A DNA stretch of 49,317 nt. Origin: an uncultured Hyphomicrobium sp. (GTDB lineage Bacteria; Pseudomonadota; Alphaproteobacteria; Rhizobiales; Hyphomicrobiaceae). The position numbers and the translations under genes are program-made. Below, one piece after another: positions 41,321-49,317 of this stretch (the stretch's first letter is position 1; every line of letters begins with the position of its first letter). The notes under the pieces are model-generated. The model ran no database searches. It had not been told where the DNA came from and saw only the letters and a program-made list of their open reading frames with translations. The DNA lies in NCBI RefSeq assembly GCF_902826555.1, contig NZ_CADEFI010000025.1, forward strand, positions 1-49,317, given 5' to 3'.

Positions 41321-41830
41321 ATGGGACCGGTGGTCATGCGCGCGGCCGTCGCCTTTCTGATCGGGGCTGTTCTCGGAGCGATCGCTGGTGCGGGCGGTAT
41401 GCTGATCGCCTTCCCGTTTCTCTTTCCACTCCCGGTCGTCGCGGAAAAGGCGCCGAGCGCCGACGCTGCCAGCGTGCTCGGGACCTTCAAGTTCGACGAG
41501 ACCGCGCCGGGGCGTGATGCCGTGCATTGGGCCAACGGTACGGGCGCCCTTTACCGCGTGGGCGATGCGGCCGTGCTTCGGTTCGACGATAACTTCGAAG
41601 CCGGTCCGGGGCCCAATTTCTGGATCTATCTCAATACGACGCCGGTGGGCGACGAAGTCTCCTTCAATGCGGACGCGGGCCGGGTCAAGATCGCGCCCCT
41701 CAAGTCTTTCACGGGCGGCCAGAATTTCGCGCTGCCGCCAGGGCTGGATATCGCCAAGTTCCACACCGTGACTATCTGGTGCGAATCCTTCTCGGTCTAC
41801 ATCGGCTCCGCCGCGCTCCCGGTCCGCTAA
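41321..41830 (+). CDS. membrane-anchored DM13-domain protein
   Basis: 169 residues; an internal ATG five codons in is possible. A membrane helix (about 8-28) is followed by a DM13 domain: [40 protein letters not shown] and [17 protein letters not shown] with its conserved single Cys. DM13 is proposed to act in redox or electron-transfer reactions outside the membrane. It is the last exported gene before the reductase. Confidence 0.82.
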   Translation: MGPVVMRAAVAFLIGAVLGAIAGAGGMLIAFPFLFPLPVVAEKAPSADAASVLGTFKFDETAPGRDAVHWANGTGALYRVGDAAVLRFDDNFEAGPGPNFWIYLNTTPVGDEVSFNADAGRVKIAPLKSFTGGQNFALPPGLDIAKFHTVTIWCESFSVYIGSAALPVR

Positions 41831-41898
41831 GCCGAGTTGCGTTCCCAGGCTCGGATGCCTACATGCGCAGCGATCTCAGCAAACAACAGGTGCCGATC

Positions 41899-42780
41899 AT
41901 GAGCGCGCTTTCAGCAGAGCCTTCGGGGCAGTTTTCCATCGGCGGCGATCTCGCGGTGCGCCGGCTGGGTTTCGGCGCCATGCGTATCACTGGCGACGGC
42001 ATATGGGGTGAGCCGGCCGATCCAGCGGAAGCCAAGCGCACCTTGCGGCGCGTGCCCGAGCTCGGCATCGACTTCATCGATACGGCCGACAGCTATGGTC
42101 CCGAGGTCAGCGAACGGCTGATCAAAGAGGTGCTGCATCCCTATAAAGATCTCGTCATCGCGACCAAGGGCGGGCTCACGCGACCGGGACCGAGCCAGTG
42201 GATTCCCAACGGGCGGCCCGAGTACCTGCGCCAACAGGTGACCAGCAGCCTCAAGCGCCTCGGCGTTGCGCGCATCGACCTCTGGCAGCTGCATCGCATC
42301 GATGCCGCGGTGCCGCAGTCCGAGCAGTTCGAGGTCGTGGCGGCCATGCAGAAGGAAGGTTTGATCCGCCATGCGGGGCTCAGCCAGGTGAGCGTCGCCG
42401 AGATCAAAGCGGCGCAGAAGGTGTTCAAGGTCGCGACGGTGCAGAACCTCTACAACCTGGCTGATCGCAGCAGCGAGGATGTGCTCGACTATTGCGAGGC
42501 GCAGGGGATCGGGTTCATTCCGTGGTTTCCGCTGGCGGCAGGCTCGCTTGCCAAGCCGGGCTCCGTGCTCGACGGCATCTCCAAGCGCCACGGCGCCTCG
42601 CCGGGGCAGATCGCGCTTGCCTGGCTGCTGGCGCGTAGCCCGGTGATGCTCCCCATTCCCGGCACCGGCAAGGTCAAGCATCTCGAGGAGAACGTGGTCG
42701 GCGCGGGCATCAAGCTCAGCGACGCGGACTTCAAGGAGCTGAGCGCGTTGTCCAGGAAGGCTGCCAACGAGAACGTCTAG
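41899..42780 (+). CDS. aldo/keto reductase
   Basis: 293 residues from the ATG with AGGTG upstream; an ATG at 41863 is an alternative. It is a TIM barrel with the catalytic tetrad visible: Asp and Tyr in [14 protein letters not shown], Lys in LVIATKGG and His in [22 protein letters not shown] is the C-terminal NADP-binding part. It reduces carbonyl compounds with NADPH; the substrate is unknown. Confidence 0.9.
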   Translation: MSALSAEPSGQFSIGGDLAVRRLGFGAMRITGDGIWGEPADPAEAKRTLRRVPELGIDFIDTADSYGPEVSERLIKEVLHPYKDLVIATKGGLTRPGPSQWIPNGRPEYLRQQVTSSLKRLGVARIDLWQLHRIDAAVPQSEQFEVVAAMQKEGLIRHAGLSQVSVAEIKAAQKVFKVATVQNLYNLADRSSEDVLDYCEAQGIGFIPWFPLAAGSLAKPGSVLDGISKRHGASPGQIALAWLLARSPVMLPIPGTGKVKHLEENVVGAGIKLSDADFKELSALSRKAANENV

Positions 42781-42804
42781 CGCGCGATCGCGGTTCGCGC
42801 CGGA

Positions 42805-43182
42805 TCAGCGCTGATGGGTGGCGACGGCGATGGCCGTATACGAGGAGCCGGGCGGGACGCCGAGGGGCTGCGTGGAATAGTCGATCCGCGCCGACGGCGG
42901 CTCGGCTGCCTTGGCAGTCAACGGGCTCGCTTGCGCAGCCGCAACAGCGGTGTACGAGGGGCGTGGCGCGGGCGGCGATGCTTGCGGAGGCGTGGCCTGG
43001 ATGGGGCGCGGTGCGCTCTGGGGCTTTGCCGGATCGATGCGCCTCGGGACCGCAGCATCGGCATCGCTCGTCGCGCCGGTGCGGGGGCGTGTCAGCGAGC
43101 GGATCAGTAACGCCAGGATGAGAAGGCCGAATCCGGCCGCTGCAATCAAACCAAGCAAAGTTTCAGGATCCTCGTATCCCAT
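42805..43182 (-). CDS. single-helix protein with Ala/Pro-rich tail
   Basis: 125 residues from the ATG behind GGGGGAA. An N-terminal helix (about 9-28: LLGLIAAAGFGLLILALLIRS) is followed by a disordered Pro/Ala-rich part containing two similar SSYTAIAV/PSYTAVAA motifs. The length and composition suggest a membrane-tethered cytoplasmic or periplasmic tail. No family recognised. Confidence 0.65.
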   Translation of the reverse strand: MGYEDPETLLGLIAAAGFGLLILALLIRSLTRPRTGATSDADAAVPRRIDPAKPQSAPRPIQATPPQASPPAPRPSYTAVAAAQASPLTAKAAEPPSARIDYSTQPLGVPPGSSYTAIAVATHQR

Positions 43183-43322
43183 CCTCGTTCCCCCGTCCGA
43201 CGTGGTTTTCGCCGCTTCTTTGCGGTGTGTGACGCTCGCGCAATTTTTCGCGCCATGTGACGTCAGAGGGCTTTCCAAGGAAATTGGACTTTCGGCCAGT
43301 ACGGAGTTGTCGACGCTGCTGG

Positions 43323-43637
43323 CTATTCGGCGGTCGGTTTGGCTGAGATCGCCGGCGACAATGGGCCCGGCGGGCTTCCGGTATGTCCGTGCAGGAAGGT
43401 CATCGTGAGAAATGCACCGATCCAGGATCCCGCGGCTGCGAAAACGATATAGATCCAGTTGTTCGTGTACGAGATCACGGCGAACGACGAAAGCAGGTAC
43501 CAGATGCTGCTCCAGGTCGCGGCCGATGTGCGGCGGCGCGCGATGACCGCGGACGTGAACAAGACATAGACCGCATCGGTTGCGGCGGTGGCGACGACGA
43601 CGCCTGCCGCGAGCAGAGGATCGATGCCGGATATCAT
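43323..43637 (-). CDS. small membrane protein, three helices
   Basis: 104 residues with GGGAGG six bases before the ATG. Helices lie at about 8-30, 42-57 and 61-82. TDAVYVLFTSAVIARRRTSA and TWSSIWYLLSSFAVISYTNN look conserved, but I can put no name to them. The Pro-rich C-terminus is soluble. Confidence 0.68.
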   Translation of the reverse strand: MISGIDPLLAAGVVVATAATDAVYVLFTSAVIARRRTSAATWSSIWYLLSSFAVISYTNNWIYIVFAAAGSWIGAFLTMTFLHGHTGSPPGPLSPAISAKPTAE

Positions 43638-43853
43638 GGCTGCCTCCCTGGCGAACGCGAAAACCGGAGCGTGAGCTTCGCCGGGCGGCGAGGCAATATC
43701 TCTTCCGCGGCTTGGCTAAGCGCGCCCTTTTTCAGCGATGCGCGAATGTGCCGGGTGGAACTGCCTTTTCGCCGTTGCCGCTGCAGAACGGTGGCATCCG
43801 CGGCGTGCCGCCAGCATCGCCGCGCGTTCCATCCATCAACGGAGCTTTACTGC

Positions 43854-44399
43854 ATGACCAACAGAAAGTGCGGTGCCGCCGTCGGCTTCGCCGTCGCCGC
43901 GGCTACCCTCATCGCGCCTCATGTCGCCCTCGCCGCCATGGACGAGCCGGCGCCGCGCCCGAAGATCGACTGTACCGATCCCGTCCATGCGGGCAAGCCT
44001 GCCTGCGCCCCGCAGAACAGCCAGCTTTCGGACGACCAAATCTACGAGCAGGCCTACTGGAACGCGAAGAACGGCGACTACGCGGGTGCGCTGGCGATGG
44101 CGGCGCGCGCGCAGAACCAGGAGGATCCGCGTATTCTCCGCGTCACGGGCTTTGCCACGCGCAAGCTTGGCGATGTCGACGCGGCGATGCCCTACTATCA
44201 GAAGGCGCTGGCGATCAATCCCGCGGACACGCGTACACGCCAGTACATGGGCGAGGCGTTCCTGCAGCAGGGCGATTTGCCGAGTGCGCGCCTTCAGCTG
44301 CGCGAGATCGAAAAGGTCTGCGGCGTTGCCTGCGAGGACTATCAGACGCTTGCCGATGCGATTGCCGAGATCCACGTGAAGCTGCCGCGCGGCAGCTGA
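43854..44399 (+). CDS. exported TPR protein
   Basis: 181 residues. A signal peptide (cleavage near ALA at 27) is followed by a short Cys-containing linker (DCTDPVHAGKPAC) and two to three tetratricopeptide repeats (about 60-150), for example YEQAYWNAKNGDYAGALAMA and AMPYYQKALAINP. The C-terminal CGVACEDYQTLADAI has a Cys pair. Periplasmic protein-protein interaction is the likely role; the partner is unknown. Confidence 0.8.
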   Translation: MTNRKCGAAVGFAVAAATLIAPHVALAAMDEPAPRPKIDCTDPVHAGKPACAPQNSQLSDDQIYEQAYWNAKNGDYAGALAMAARAQNQEDPRILRVTGFATRKLGDVDAAMPYYQKALAINPADTRTRQYMGEAFLQQGDLPSARLQLREIEKVCGVACEDYQTLADAIAEIHVKLPRGS

Positions 44400-44435
44400 G
44401 CGTGCGTGGCGTCGATGTTGTCGACGCTGCCGGGG

Positions 44436-44475
44436 ACCCCGGATCGTGTTCATCGGGACGCGGTCCGGGGTTATT
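44436..44475 (+). terminator. terminator of the TPR gene
   Basis: ACCCCGGA (44436-44443) pairs with TCCGGGGT (44464-44471), with TATT after it. The loop is 20 nt and the T run short, so efficiency is uncertain. Downstream, GGAACAG-N8-CTGTTCC (44513-44534) is a separate inverted repeat. Confidence 0.5.
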
Positions 44476-44623
44476 CCCGTCGATTTGTGCTCGAGGGAGC
44501 GGGGCAGCAGAGGGAACAGCTCTCATCCTGTTCCGCAGGTGACATTTTAAGGTTCAGGTGAGCTGCAAAATGAAGTCTCCGGTGTCGTGCAGGATGGCTG
44601 CAGGCGGAGATTAGGACCTTTTC

Positions 44624-45037
44624 ATGCGCTCCCTTCAGATCGCGAAGATTGCGGCCTGGGTGCACGCCGCGCTTGTCGCGCTTGCGGTGTACTTCGTCAC
44701 ACGGGTCTGGAACATCACGCCGCTTGAGAAGCTGCCGAGCACGGACAGTCTCGTGTTTTCGGCTTCGGCGTTGCCGCCGCTGCTTGCCCTTGCAATCGGT
44801 ACGTGGCTGACGCGCGGCGAAAAGTCGGGCCGGCTCCTGGCCGGCGGCCTGATCGCCGCGTTGGTGGCATACGCCGCGTCTTTTGTCATGGTGCTCGGCG
44901 CTTCGCAGGATGAGCCGCTGGCTCCCCTTTTTCTGATCATCGCCTCGCTGTGGATCGCGCCGGGGCTGCTCGTGGTGCTGGTCGGCGTCTGGTTCGTGGG
45001 CCGCGCGGAGCGTCCGAGCATGGAGGCCAAGCCATAG
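44624..45037 (+). CDS. four-helix membrane protein, copy 1
   Basis: 137 residues with four membrane helices: about 8-26, 45-62, 70-92 and 100-122. The motif ASFVMVLGASQDEPLAPLFL followed by ASLWIAPGLLVVLVGVWF closely resembles the second half of the protein at 46933-47319, so the two are paralogues about 2 kb apart. No family recognised. The inverted repeat at 44513-44534 lies in its upstream region. Confidence 0.75.
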   Translation: MRSLQIAKIAAWVHAALVALAVYFVTRVWNITPLEKLPSTDSLVFSASALPPLLALAIGTWLTRGEKSGRLLAGGLIAALVAYAASFVMVLGASQDEPLAPLFLIIASLWIAPGLLVVLVGVWFVGRAERPSMEAKP

Positions 45038-45370
45038 GCACTTCGGGAGTTTCTTTTGTAGCACTCGGCTCAATCACTGGGTCCGGCTCCGGAGTGGGTG
45101 GCGGCTCCGCGCACAGAGCATGCCGCCGGTGCCCAGGGCATTCGGGTGTCAAGGCGCGTCACGCGCGTGATCGTCCATACGAGGGCGGCCAGCATCGGGC
45201 TGAAGCCGAGGACGAACATCCCTACCATGCCAACAATCATGCTTTCATGATCTCGATCGGGGCCAAGGCAGTTTGCCTTGCTTATTCACGTACTGCGTCG
45301 GGGGGTGCGCTGCCATAGCCCGAAGGTGTAGTTTTCGATGCCGCGCGGCCTGGGATAGGTTGGCGTTCCG
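45038..45370. other. 333-bp region, no firm gene
   Basis: It lies between the four-helix protein and the PAS-LuxR gene. On the minus strand 45240-45070 there is a 56-codon frame whose first half reads as a membrane helix (MVGMFVLGFSPMLAALVW), but it has no good ribosome site. Otherwise I see no RNA gene, terminator or clear promoter pair. Confidence 0.4.
45070..45240 (-). CDS. possible 56-residue membrane peptide
   Basis: ATG at 45240, TGA at 45072-45070. It is predicted to begin with a membrane helix (residues 1-22), then a basic stretch TRVTRLDTR and an Ala/Gly/Pro-rich end. The ribosome site is weak (GAGA about 11 bases away). It sits antisense to its neighbours, in an otherwise empty gap. 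Coding is not proven; it may be chance in GC-rich DNA. Confidence 0.22.
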   Translation of the reverse strand: MIVGMVGMFVLGFSPMLAALVWTITRVTRLDTRMPWAPAACSVRGAATHSGAGPSD

Positions 45371-46084
45371 ATGACGCAGAAGCTCGCAAGGTTTCAGAAC
45401 CTGCGCTCTCTCCCCGTCAGCACGGCCGTGCTGGATCGGGCGGGAAGGATCGTGGCCGTCAACGAGGCCTGGAAGACGTTCGGTAAACGCAACGGTCTCA
45501 ATCTCCCGCGATCCGGCGTCGGCACCAACTACCTCTCCTATTGTCCGTCGGACGGCGCGGGAGATCTTTCGGTTTCCCTCAAGCAACTGCTCGATGGGCA
45601 ACGCGAGATGATCACCATGATCTATCCCTGCGATTCGCCGACCCAGCAGCGCTGGTTCTTCCTCATCGGAGTGCCGTTGTCGGTCGAGCGGCCGAGCGGG
45701 GTGGCGATCCTGCATGCGGAGCTGACGGGGCTGTTGCCCTTGTCCGGATCGGGCGATGCAAAGGGCGGTTCGAACGGCGTCTTGGGTGTGATCGAGCAGG
45801 CGGTCACCGAGACGCTGGCGGCGCAGCTGCGCACCATGATCGAAATGTCGGGAAGGGACGAGCGGGAGGCCGCGGACGCCACATCGAAGCTGAGCAAGCG
45901 GCAATTGGAGGTGCTGCGCCTGCTCGGCGAAGGAAAAAGCAACGCTGAAATCGCGGAGGCGCTGTTTCGCTCGCCCCATACCGCCAAGCTGCACGTGTCC
46001 GCGATCTTGAAGCAGCTCAATCTCAAGAGCCGTACGCAGGCGGCGCTGATCGCGTCCAAGCTGTGGCCTGCACCGGACAAGTGA
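45371..46084 (+). CDS. PAS-LuxR transcriptional regulator
   Basis: 237 residues. A PAS-like sensor (about 10-120: STAVLDRAGRIVAVNEAWKTFG) is followed by a short linker and a LuxR-type helix-turn-helix (about 172-232: LSKRQLEVLRLLGEGKSNAEIAEALFRS). There is no receiver domain, so it likely senses a small ligand or redox state directly. The target is unknown. It is convergent with the DUF502 gene (10 bp). Confidence 0.86.
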   Translation: MTQKLARFQNLRSLPVSTAVLDRAGRIVAVNEAWKTFGKRNGLNLPRSGVGTNYLSYCPSDGAGDLSVSLKQLLDGQREMITMIYPCDSPTQQRWFFLIGVPLSVERPSGVAILHAELTGLLPLSGSGDAKGGSNGVLGVIEQAVTETLAAQLRTMIEMSGRDEREAADATSKLSKRQLEVLRLLGEGKSNAEIAEALFRSPHTAKLHVSAILKQLNLKSRTQAALIASKLWPAPDK

Positions 46085-46094
46085 GGGTCGCAGG

Positions 46095-46739
46095 CTACGG
46101 TGAGGCCTTCGTCGCGGCTGCGGATCCCGGGGCGGTGATGCCCATCGAGACGTAGACGCTCATCAGCTCGTCGATGCCGCCTTCCGCAGGCTCGATCCAC
46201 GCGGCGGGAACGTAGATCAAAGCGCCGCCGAACGGCACCGGCGCGGACGGAATGAGGACGGCCATGTAGTCGGCATCGCCGAGACGGATCGGTGTCTTCG
46301 ACGGGAGCAGGGCCAGGACCGCGGCGCCGGGCTTGCCACCGAAGTAGCACCATGCCGGGCTCATGCTCTTCAAGCTGTCGCCATTGCTGGAATCGACGAT
46401 GGAAACGAAGCGGCTCGACAGGTCGTAGACGTTGGAGATGAGCGGGACACGGCGGATGAGCCTGTCGAAGAGCGCGGCGAGCCACGAGCCGAGGCGGGAG
46501 TGCACGAGAAGTCCGAGTGCGAAGATCGCGCCGATGATGAGCGCGAGGCCGATGAGGTAGGGGGCATACTCGGACGCGCTCACGCCCAGGCCAAGGGATC
46601 TCAGAAAGCCGCCAAATGCACTGCTCGGTCCCAGGTACTGGTTCAAGAACGTGAGCAACCAGGCGGTGACGAAGATCGTGAGCAGCAGCGGCAGAGCGGC
46701 CAGAAGCCCGGCAAGAAAGATGCGTCCGATGCGGCCCAT
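46095..46739 (-). CDS. DUF502 membrane protein
   Basis: 214 residues with AGGAG eight bases before the ATG. Two membrane helices (about 10-32 and 60-82) precede a domain with RVPLISNVYDLSSRFVSIV and ALIYVPAAWIEPAEGG, the DUF502 signature. The family is widespread in proteobacteria, and no biochemical function is established that I know of. Confidence 0.86.
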   Translation of the reverse strand: MGRIGRIFLAGLLAALPLLLTIFVTAWLLTFLNQYLGPSSAFGGFLRSLGLGVSASEYAPYLIGLALIIGAIFALGLLVHSRLGSWLAALFDRLIRRVPLISNVYDLSSRFVSIVDSSNGDSLKSMSPAWCYFGGKPGAAVLALLPSKTPIRLGDADYMAVLIPSAPVPFGGALIYVPAAWIEPAEGGIDELMSVYVSMGITAPGSAAATKASP

Positions 46740-46932
46740 GGGGCGTGCTCCTGTGTCCGTCGTTGTCGTGCAAGTGGGGAAGAGTCTGCGACGCTCGATG
46801 CCGCGTCAAGATCCTTCATGGCATTAACCGGTTGCTTCCGGTCGTATCGTGTCCGCGCCTGCTGCATCGGCTTGGAATGATGTTATTGTCCGCGGCGCGC
46901 CACGTGCGACGACACGAGAGATGGGAGACCGC

Positions 46933-47319
46933 ATGCATCCGGTTCGCATCGTTACGACCGCAGCCGGTCTCCATGGGGCGTTGGCGATCGCCGCCGTGTA
47001 CTACACCGTGCGCGTCAATAACCACGCTCACCTGTCCGAGATGTCCACCCAAGAGCTTTTGGTCATGGGTGGGATCGTGGGGTTGCCGCTGGTGGCCGCG
47101 TGGATCGGATTGCGGCTCGGGCGGACCAACGCCGCGCGTTGGCTCTTGGCGATCGGGCAGACTGTCGCCCTCGCCCTGTTCGCCGCCACGTTCGTGATGG
47201 TGTTGCGCAGCGTGGAGCCGATGGCGCCGCTTCTTTTTCTGCTCGTCTCGCTCTGGATCGCCGGCGGATTTGCACTTCTGCTCCTGGTCGTGTGGCTCGC
47301 CGGACGGCGCGGACGCTGA
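46933..47319 (+). CDS. four-helix membrane protein, copy 2
   Basis: 128 residues from the ATG with GGGAG five bases upstream; an ATG four codons earlier is possible. It has four helices, ending ATFVMVLRSVEPMAPLLFLL and SLWIAGGFALLLLVVWL, matching copy 1 at 44624 over this stretch. The two flank the PAS-LuxR and DUF502 genes. The function is unknown. Confidence 0.75.
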   Translation: MHPVRIVTTAAGLHGALAIAAVYYTVRVNNHAHLSEMSTQELLVMGGIVGLPLVAAWIGLRLGRTNAARWLLAIGQTVALALFAATFVMVLRSVEPMAPLLFLLVSLWIAGGFALLLLVVWLAGRRGR

Positions 47320-47335
47320 GGCCGTGCGCCCGATG

Positions 47336-47548
47336 CTAGTCGTTGTCGCTCAGCATCGACAATGCCGCGCGCCGGTCTGAGGGCTTGAGCTTCAGAAACA
47401 ATGCGCGTGCGGCCTTGATGTCTTTGTCGGTGCCGCTTTCGGATGCCGTGCGCAGTGCGACCGTCGTCGGGTGGTCAGGGCTGCAGATGAAGCTCAAGGC
47501 CTTGGCGAGCCGCCCCATGGCTTCGCGATCGATCACGGGTTCTGACAT
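47336..47548 (-). CDS. small acidic/basic helical protein
   Basis: 70 residues from the ATG behind AAGGA. Sequence features include MGRLAKALSFICSPDHPTTV and KAARALFLKLKPSDRRAALS. It is soluble and helical with one Cys and no signal. No family recognised. It is convergent with copy 2 of the four-helix protein (16 bp). Confidence 0.65.
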   Translation of the reverse strand: MSEPVIDREAMGRLAKALSFICSPDHPTTVALRTASESGTDKDIKAARALFLKLKPSDRRAALSMLSDND

Positions 47549-47736
47549 CGGGAGTGTCCTTTTCTCATGGAGCATCGGCGCGTGGGCTGCCATCGATGGG
47601 CTATCACACACGTGTCGGTGAGGACACGCTCGCGGTCGATTTCGCTCGTCGCAAGGCAATCCGTTGGATTGGCGCCTGCGCGAGGTGGGTTTTCGGCGTA
47701 CATGTGCACCCTCGGTATACCTACGGAGGCTTTCGC

Positions 47737-47991
47737 ATGTCCATGTTTCGTCTGTCGCTTCTTTCACTCGCTGCAGCAGTTCTGTGTGGTCAGGGTGCCG
47801 AGGCGGCCTGCCGCACGGTCGTCGGTTCGGCCGACATGATCACGAAGGACCTAGCCGTGTTCATGGCCAATGCCGCGCTCAAGAACGCCATCGAAGCGAA
47901 GGGTCTGAAGCCCTCGGGAGAGGTCAAGCTGACTTGTCGCGACGATACCGTCACGACGTATTGCAAGGCCTCGCGCCCGGCCTGCAACTAA
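47737..47991 (+). CDS. small exported protein
   Basis: 84 residues with GGAGG seven bases before the ATG. A signal peptide (cleavage near AEA at 24) is followed by ACRTVVGSADMITKDLAVFM and a helix, then LTCRDD, YCKAS and PAC: four cysteines, likely two disulfides in the periplasm. No family recognised. Confidence 0.72.
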   Translation: MSMFRLSLLSLAAAVLCGQGAEAACRTVVGSADMITKDLAVFMANAALKNAIEAKGLKPSGEVKLTCRDDTVTTYCKASRPACN

Positions 47992-48021
47992 GAGGCTGTC
48001 CTCGGGGGTCATCCGGTGTGA

Positions 48022-48435
48022 TCAGTCGCGAGCTTCGGGTTGCCGGAGCTTGCGGATCGCTCTTGCTGCGAGCCAGATCGCAGCCGCGATGAACGCGACA
48101 AGCCAAGCCATCGCGGCGGCGAGGAAGGATATCGTCGCCGCATCGCCATCCAGGCCAGGAAACGTGCCGGTTGTGAGCAGGCTCAAGAGCCCTATCAGCA
48201 GAACGGTCGGCACCGCCAGCAGCAGCAGATAGAGAAAATTGAGGGCATCGGTTAGCATTCCCGCACCGGGAAAGCCCTTGCAGTAGATTCCGATCACATC
48301 GAGATAGCAGCCGTGCTCCCGCTGCAGGAGCCCGAGCTCGTAGTGGTTGTCCGCGGCGGCGAGGACGACATAGAGGATGACCGCTGCGGAGACCGCGGCG
48401 CATGACAGCCCTATCCATCGTGCCATTTGCGGCAT
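48022..48435 (-). CDS. membrane protein with Cys loop
   Basis: 137 residues; an ATG three codons in is an alternative start. Three membrane helices (about 8-28, 63-87 and 101-125) are present, with a periplasmic loop between the first two containing HGCYLDVIGIYCKGFPG, two Cys that may form a disulfide. No family recognised. It lies 15 bases after the uvrB stop on the same strand. Confidence 0.68.
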   Translation of the reverse strand: MPQMARWIGLSCAAVSAAVILYVVLAAADNHYELGLLQREHGCYLDVIGIYCKGFPGAGMLTDALNFLYLLLLAVPTVLLIGLLSLLTTGTFPGLDGDAATISFLAAAMAWLVAFIAAAIWLAARAIRKLRQPEARD

Positions 48436-48450
48436 CGGTGTTCGCGCCTG

Positions 48451-49317
48451 CTAGCGCCCTGGCCGGCCCGTCTTGCGGGGGCGTCCTTTGCGGCCTTTCT
48501 GCTCGGCCTCGGTTTCGACCTCGATGGTGCGGGCAGGTCTCGTGAGATCCGGCTTCTGAGGCAAGGAGCCGGAGGCCTTCTTCACGGCGAGCGATGCGTG
48601 CGGTCCCATCTCGTCGAGCGTCGGCTTGTGAGGGCCGCGGATGCCTTCGCCAAAAGCGCCGGCTTTCGTTCTCGGATCGATGTCGGGCCGGCGCGGGATG
48701 GCGCGATCGGTGCCGGGCCCCATGTCATCGAGCGACGGCTTGCGAATGCGCGACCCGGGCCGCGACGACGACTGCGCGTAGGTTGGCTGCACGGGCTCAT
48801 ATTCGGTGGCGATGCGTGAGCCTCCCTTGCCGCCCTTTTTCGCTTCGGCGAGCACGTTGGCGTTGCCGGCGAATTTGCGCTCGCCCTTGAAGCTCCCGGC
48901 CTGATCCTCGACCGAGGATTGGCGCGCAAGCGGATCGTCGGCGATGGCAAGCTCTGTCTCGCGCAGGCGCTTGATCTCGTCGCGCAGGCGGGCCGCGGTC
49001 TCGAACTCGAGGTCGGCGGCGGCGTCTTTCATGCGCCGCTCCATGTCCTCGATGACGGCCGCGAGGTTGTGGCCGACGGTGGGGCTGTCGGCGAGGCCGG
49101 CATCGACGGTGACGTGGTCCTGCTCGTAGACGGATGCCAGCACGTCGGCGATGTTCTTCTTGACGCTCTCGGGCGTGATGCCGTGCTCGGTGTTATAGGC
49201 CACCTGCTTCTCGCGGCGGCGCTCCGTCTCGGCCATGGCGCGCTCCATGGAGCCGGTCACGGCGTCGGCGTAGAGGATCACCTTGCCGTCGACGTTGCGC
49301 GCGGCACGGCCGATGGT
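48451..49317 (-). CDS. uvrB: excinuclease ABC subunit B, C-terminal part
   Basis: The last 288 residues of UvrB; the gene runs past the window end. [18 protein letters not shown] and [16 protein letters not shown] are from helicase motif VI and the following region. The UVR motif ([25 protein letters not shown], quoted only in part below) binds UvrC: it lies at about 90-125 of the visible part. UvrB verifies damage in nucleotide excision repair with UvrA and UvrC. After the UVR motif the protein continues for about 160 residues, with two imperfect repeats, [14 protein letters not shown] and [14 protein letters not shown], and a Lys/Arg-rich end. In E. coli the UVR motif is the C-terminus. Confidence 0.93.
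   Translation of the reverse strand, partial: TIGRAARNVDGKVILYADAVTGSMERAMAETERRREKQVAYNTEHGITPESVKKNIADVLASVYEQDHVTVDAGLADSPTVGHNLAAVIEDMERRMKDAAADLEFETAARLRDEIKRLRETELAIADDPLARQSSVEDQAGSFKGERKFAGNANVLAEAKKGGKGGSRIATEYEPVQPTYAQSSSRPGSRIRKPSLDDMGPGTDRAIPRRPDIDPRTKAGAFGEGIRGPHKPTLDEMGPHASLAVKKASGSLPQKPDLTRPARTIEVETEAEQKGRKGRPRKTGRPGR

Noticed and set aside
46819-46835. Sigma-54-like TGGCAT...TTGC before the second four-helix protein
   Set aside because: The spacer is 7 bases instead of 5, so the -24 and -12 elements are out of phase.
1-49317. CRISPR arrays, insertion sequences, integrases or rRNA
   Set aside because: No regularly spaced repeats, transposase or integrase frames, or rRNA segments were seen on either strand.

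Overview
The window is about 49.3 kb of GC-rich DNA. It reads as the chromosome of an alphaproteobacterium of the order Hyphomicrobiales. Direct support is a CtrA response regulator in its conserved neighbourhood (SciP/DUF1153, FliJ-like protein, CtrA with a GANTC site upstream), a Rhodobacter-type PmtA, sigma-54 promoters before nitrogen-related transporters, and an orphan PqqA peptide. The last suggests a PQQ-using methylotroph such as Hyphomicrobium; that genus is inference. There is no insertion sequence, prophage, CRISPR array or rRNA. The density looks like ordinary core and genus-level chromosome.

Layout. 1-1.7 kb: 3' end of tRNA-Thr and a CHASE4-GGDEF diguanylate cyclase. 1.8-2.1 kb: a small Cys-rich exported protein with a clear terminator. 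2.3-6.0 kb: a tight + strand cluster of YCII/DGPF protein, ECF42-type sigma factor with helical C-terminal domain, membrane-anchored SRPBCC protein, six-Asp-box BNR propeller and a MoaD/ThiS-like protein ending in GG. 6.0-11.3 kb (- strand): NhaD-like antiporter, a 63-residue membrane protein, a divergent ammonium transporter and an APC amino-acid permease. The last two are each preceded by a canonical sigma-54 promoter with shared flanking sequence. 11.6-13.2 kb: glutamine amidotransferase-like protein and LysR regulator. 13.2-18.1 kb (- strand): an ABC system of the GldA/GldF/GldG type plus a DUF4340 protein. 18.5-20.2 kb: a membrane protein and an SDH/SppA-like serine protease. 20.2-22.9 kb (- strand): two L,D-transpeptidase-fold proteins.

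23.2-29.4 kb: two small proteins, tRNA-Met with its own promoter, pmtA, mnmA, sciP, a lipoprotein, a FliJ-like protein and ctrA. CtrA and SciP are the master cell-cycle regulator and its antagonist in Caulobacter, and the long non-coding stretches before both are the main regulatory DNA of the window. 29.6-35.1 kb: two tandem paralogous secreted subtilisin-type proteases convergent with an ECF sigma/anti-sigma pair, whose own promoter can be proposed. 35.1-38 kb: coiled-coil protein, glyoxalase-II-like hydrolase and three small exported proteins, one His-rich. 38.1-39.9 kb: a PaaK-like adenylate-forming enzyme with a membrane-anchored L7/L12-C-terminal-domain protein. 40.1-42.8 kb: DoxX, orphan pqqA, PepSY-like, DM13 and aldo/keto reductase genes. 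42.8-48.4 kb: small membrane or exported proteins, a TPR protein, a PAS-LuxR regulator and a DUF502 protein. The window ends inside uvrB, which has an unusual C-terminal tail.

The strongest leads are the orphan pqqA, the paired sigma-54 promoters with a divergent GlnK-less Amt, and the duplicated protease plus sigma/anti-sigma locus.
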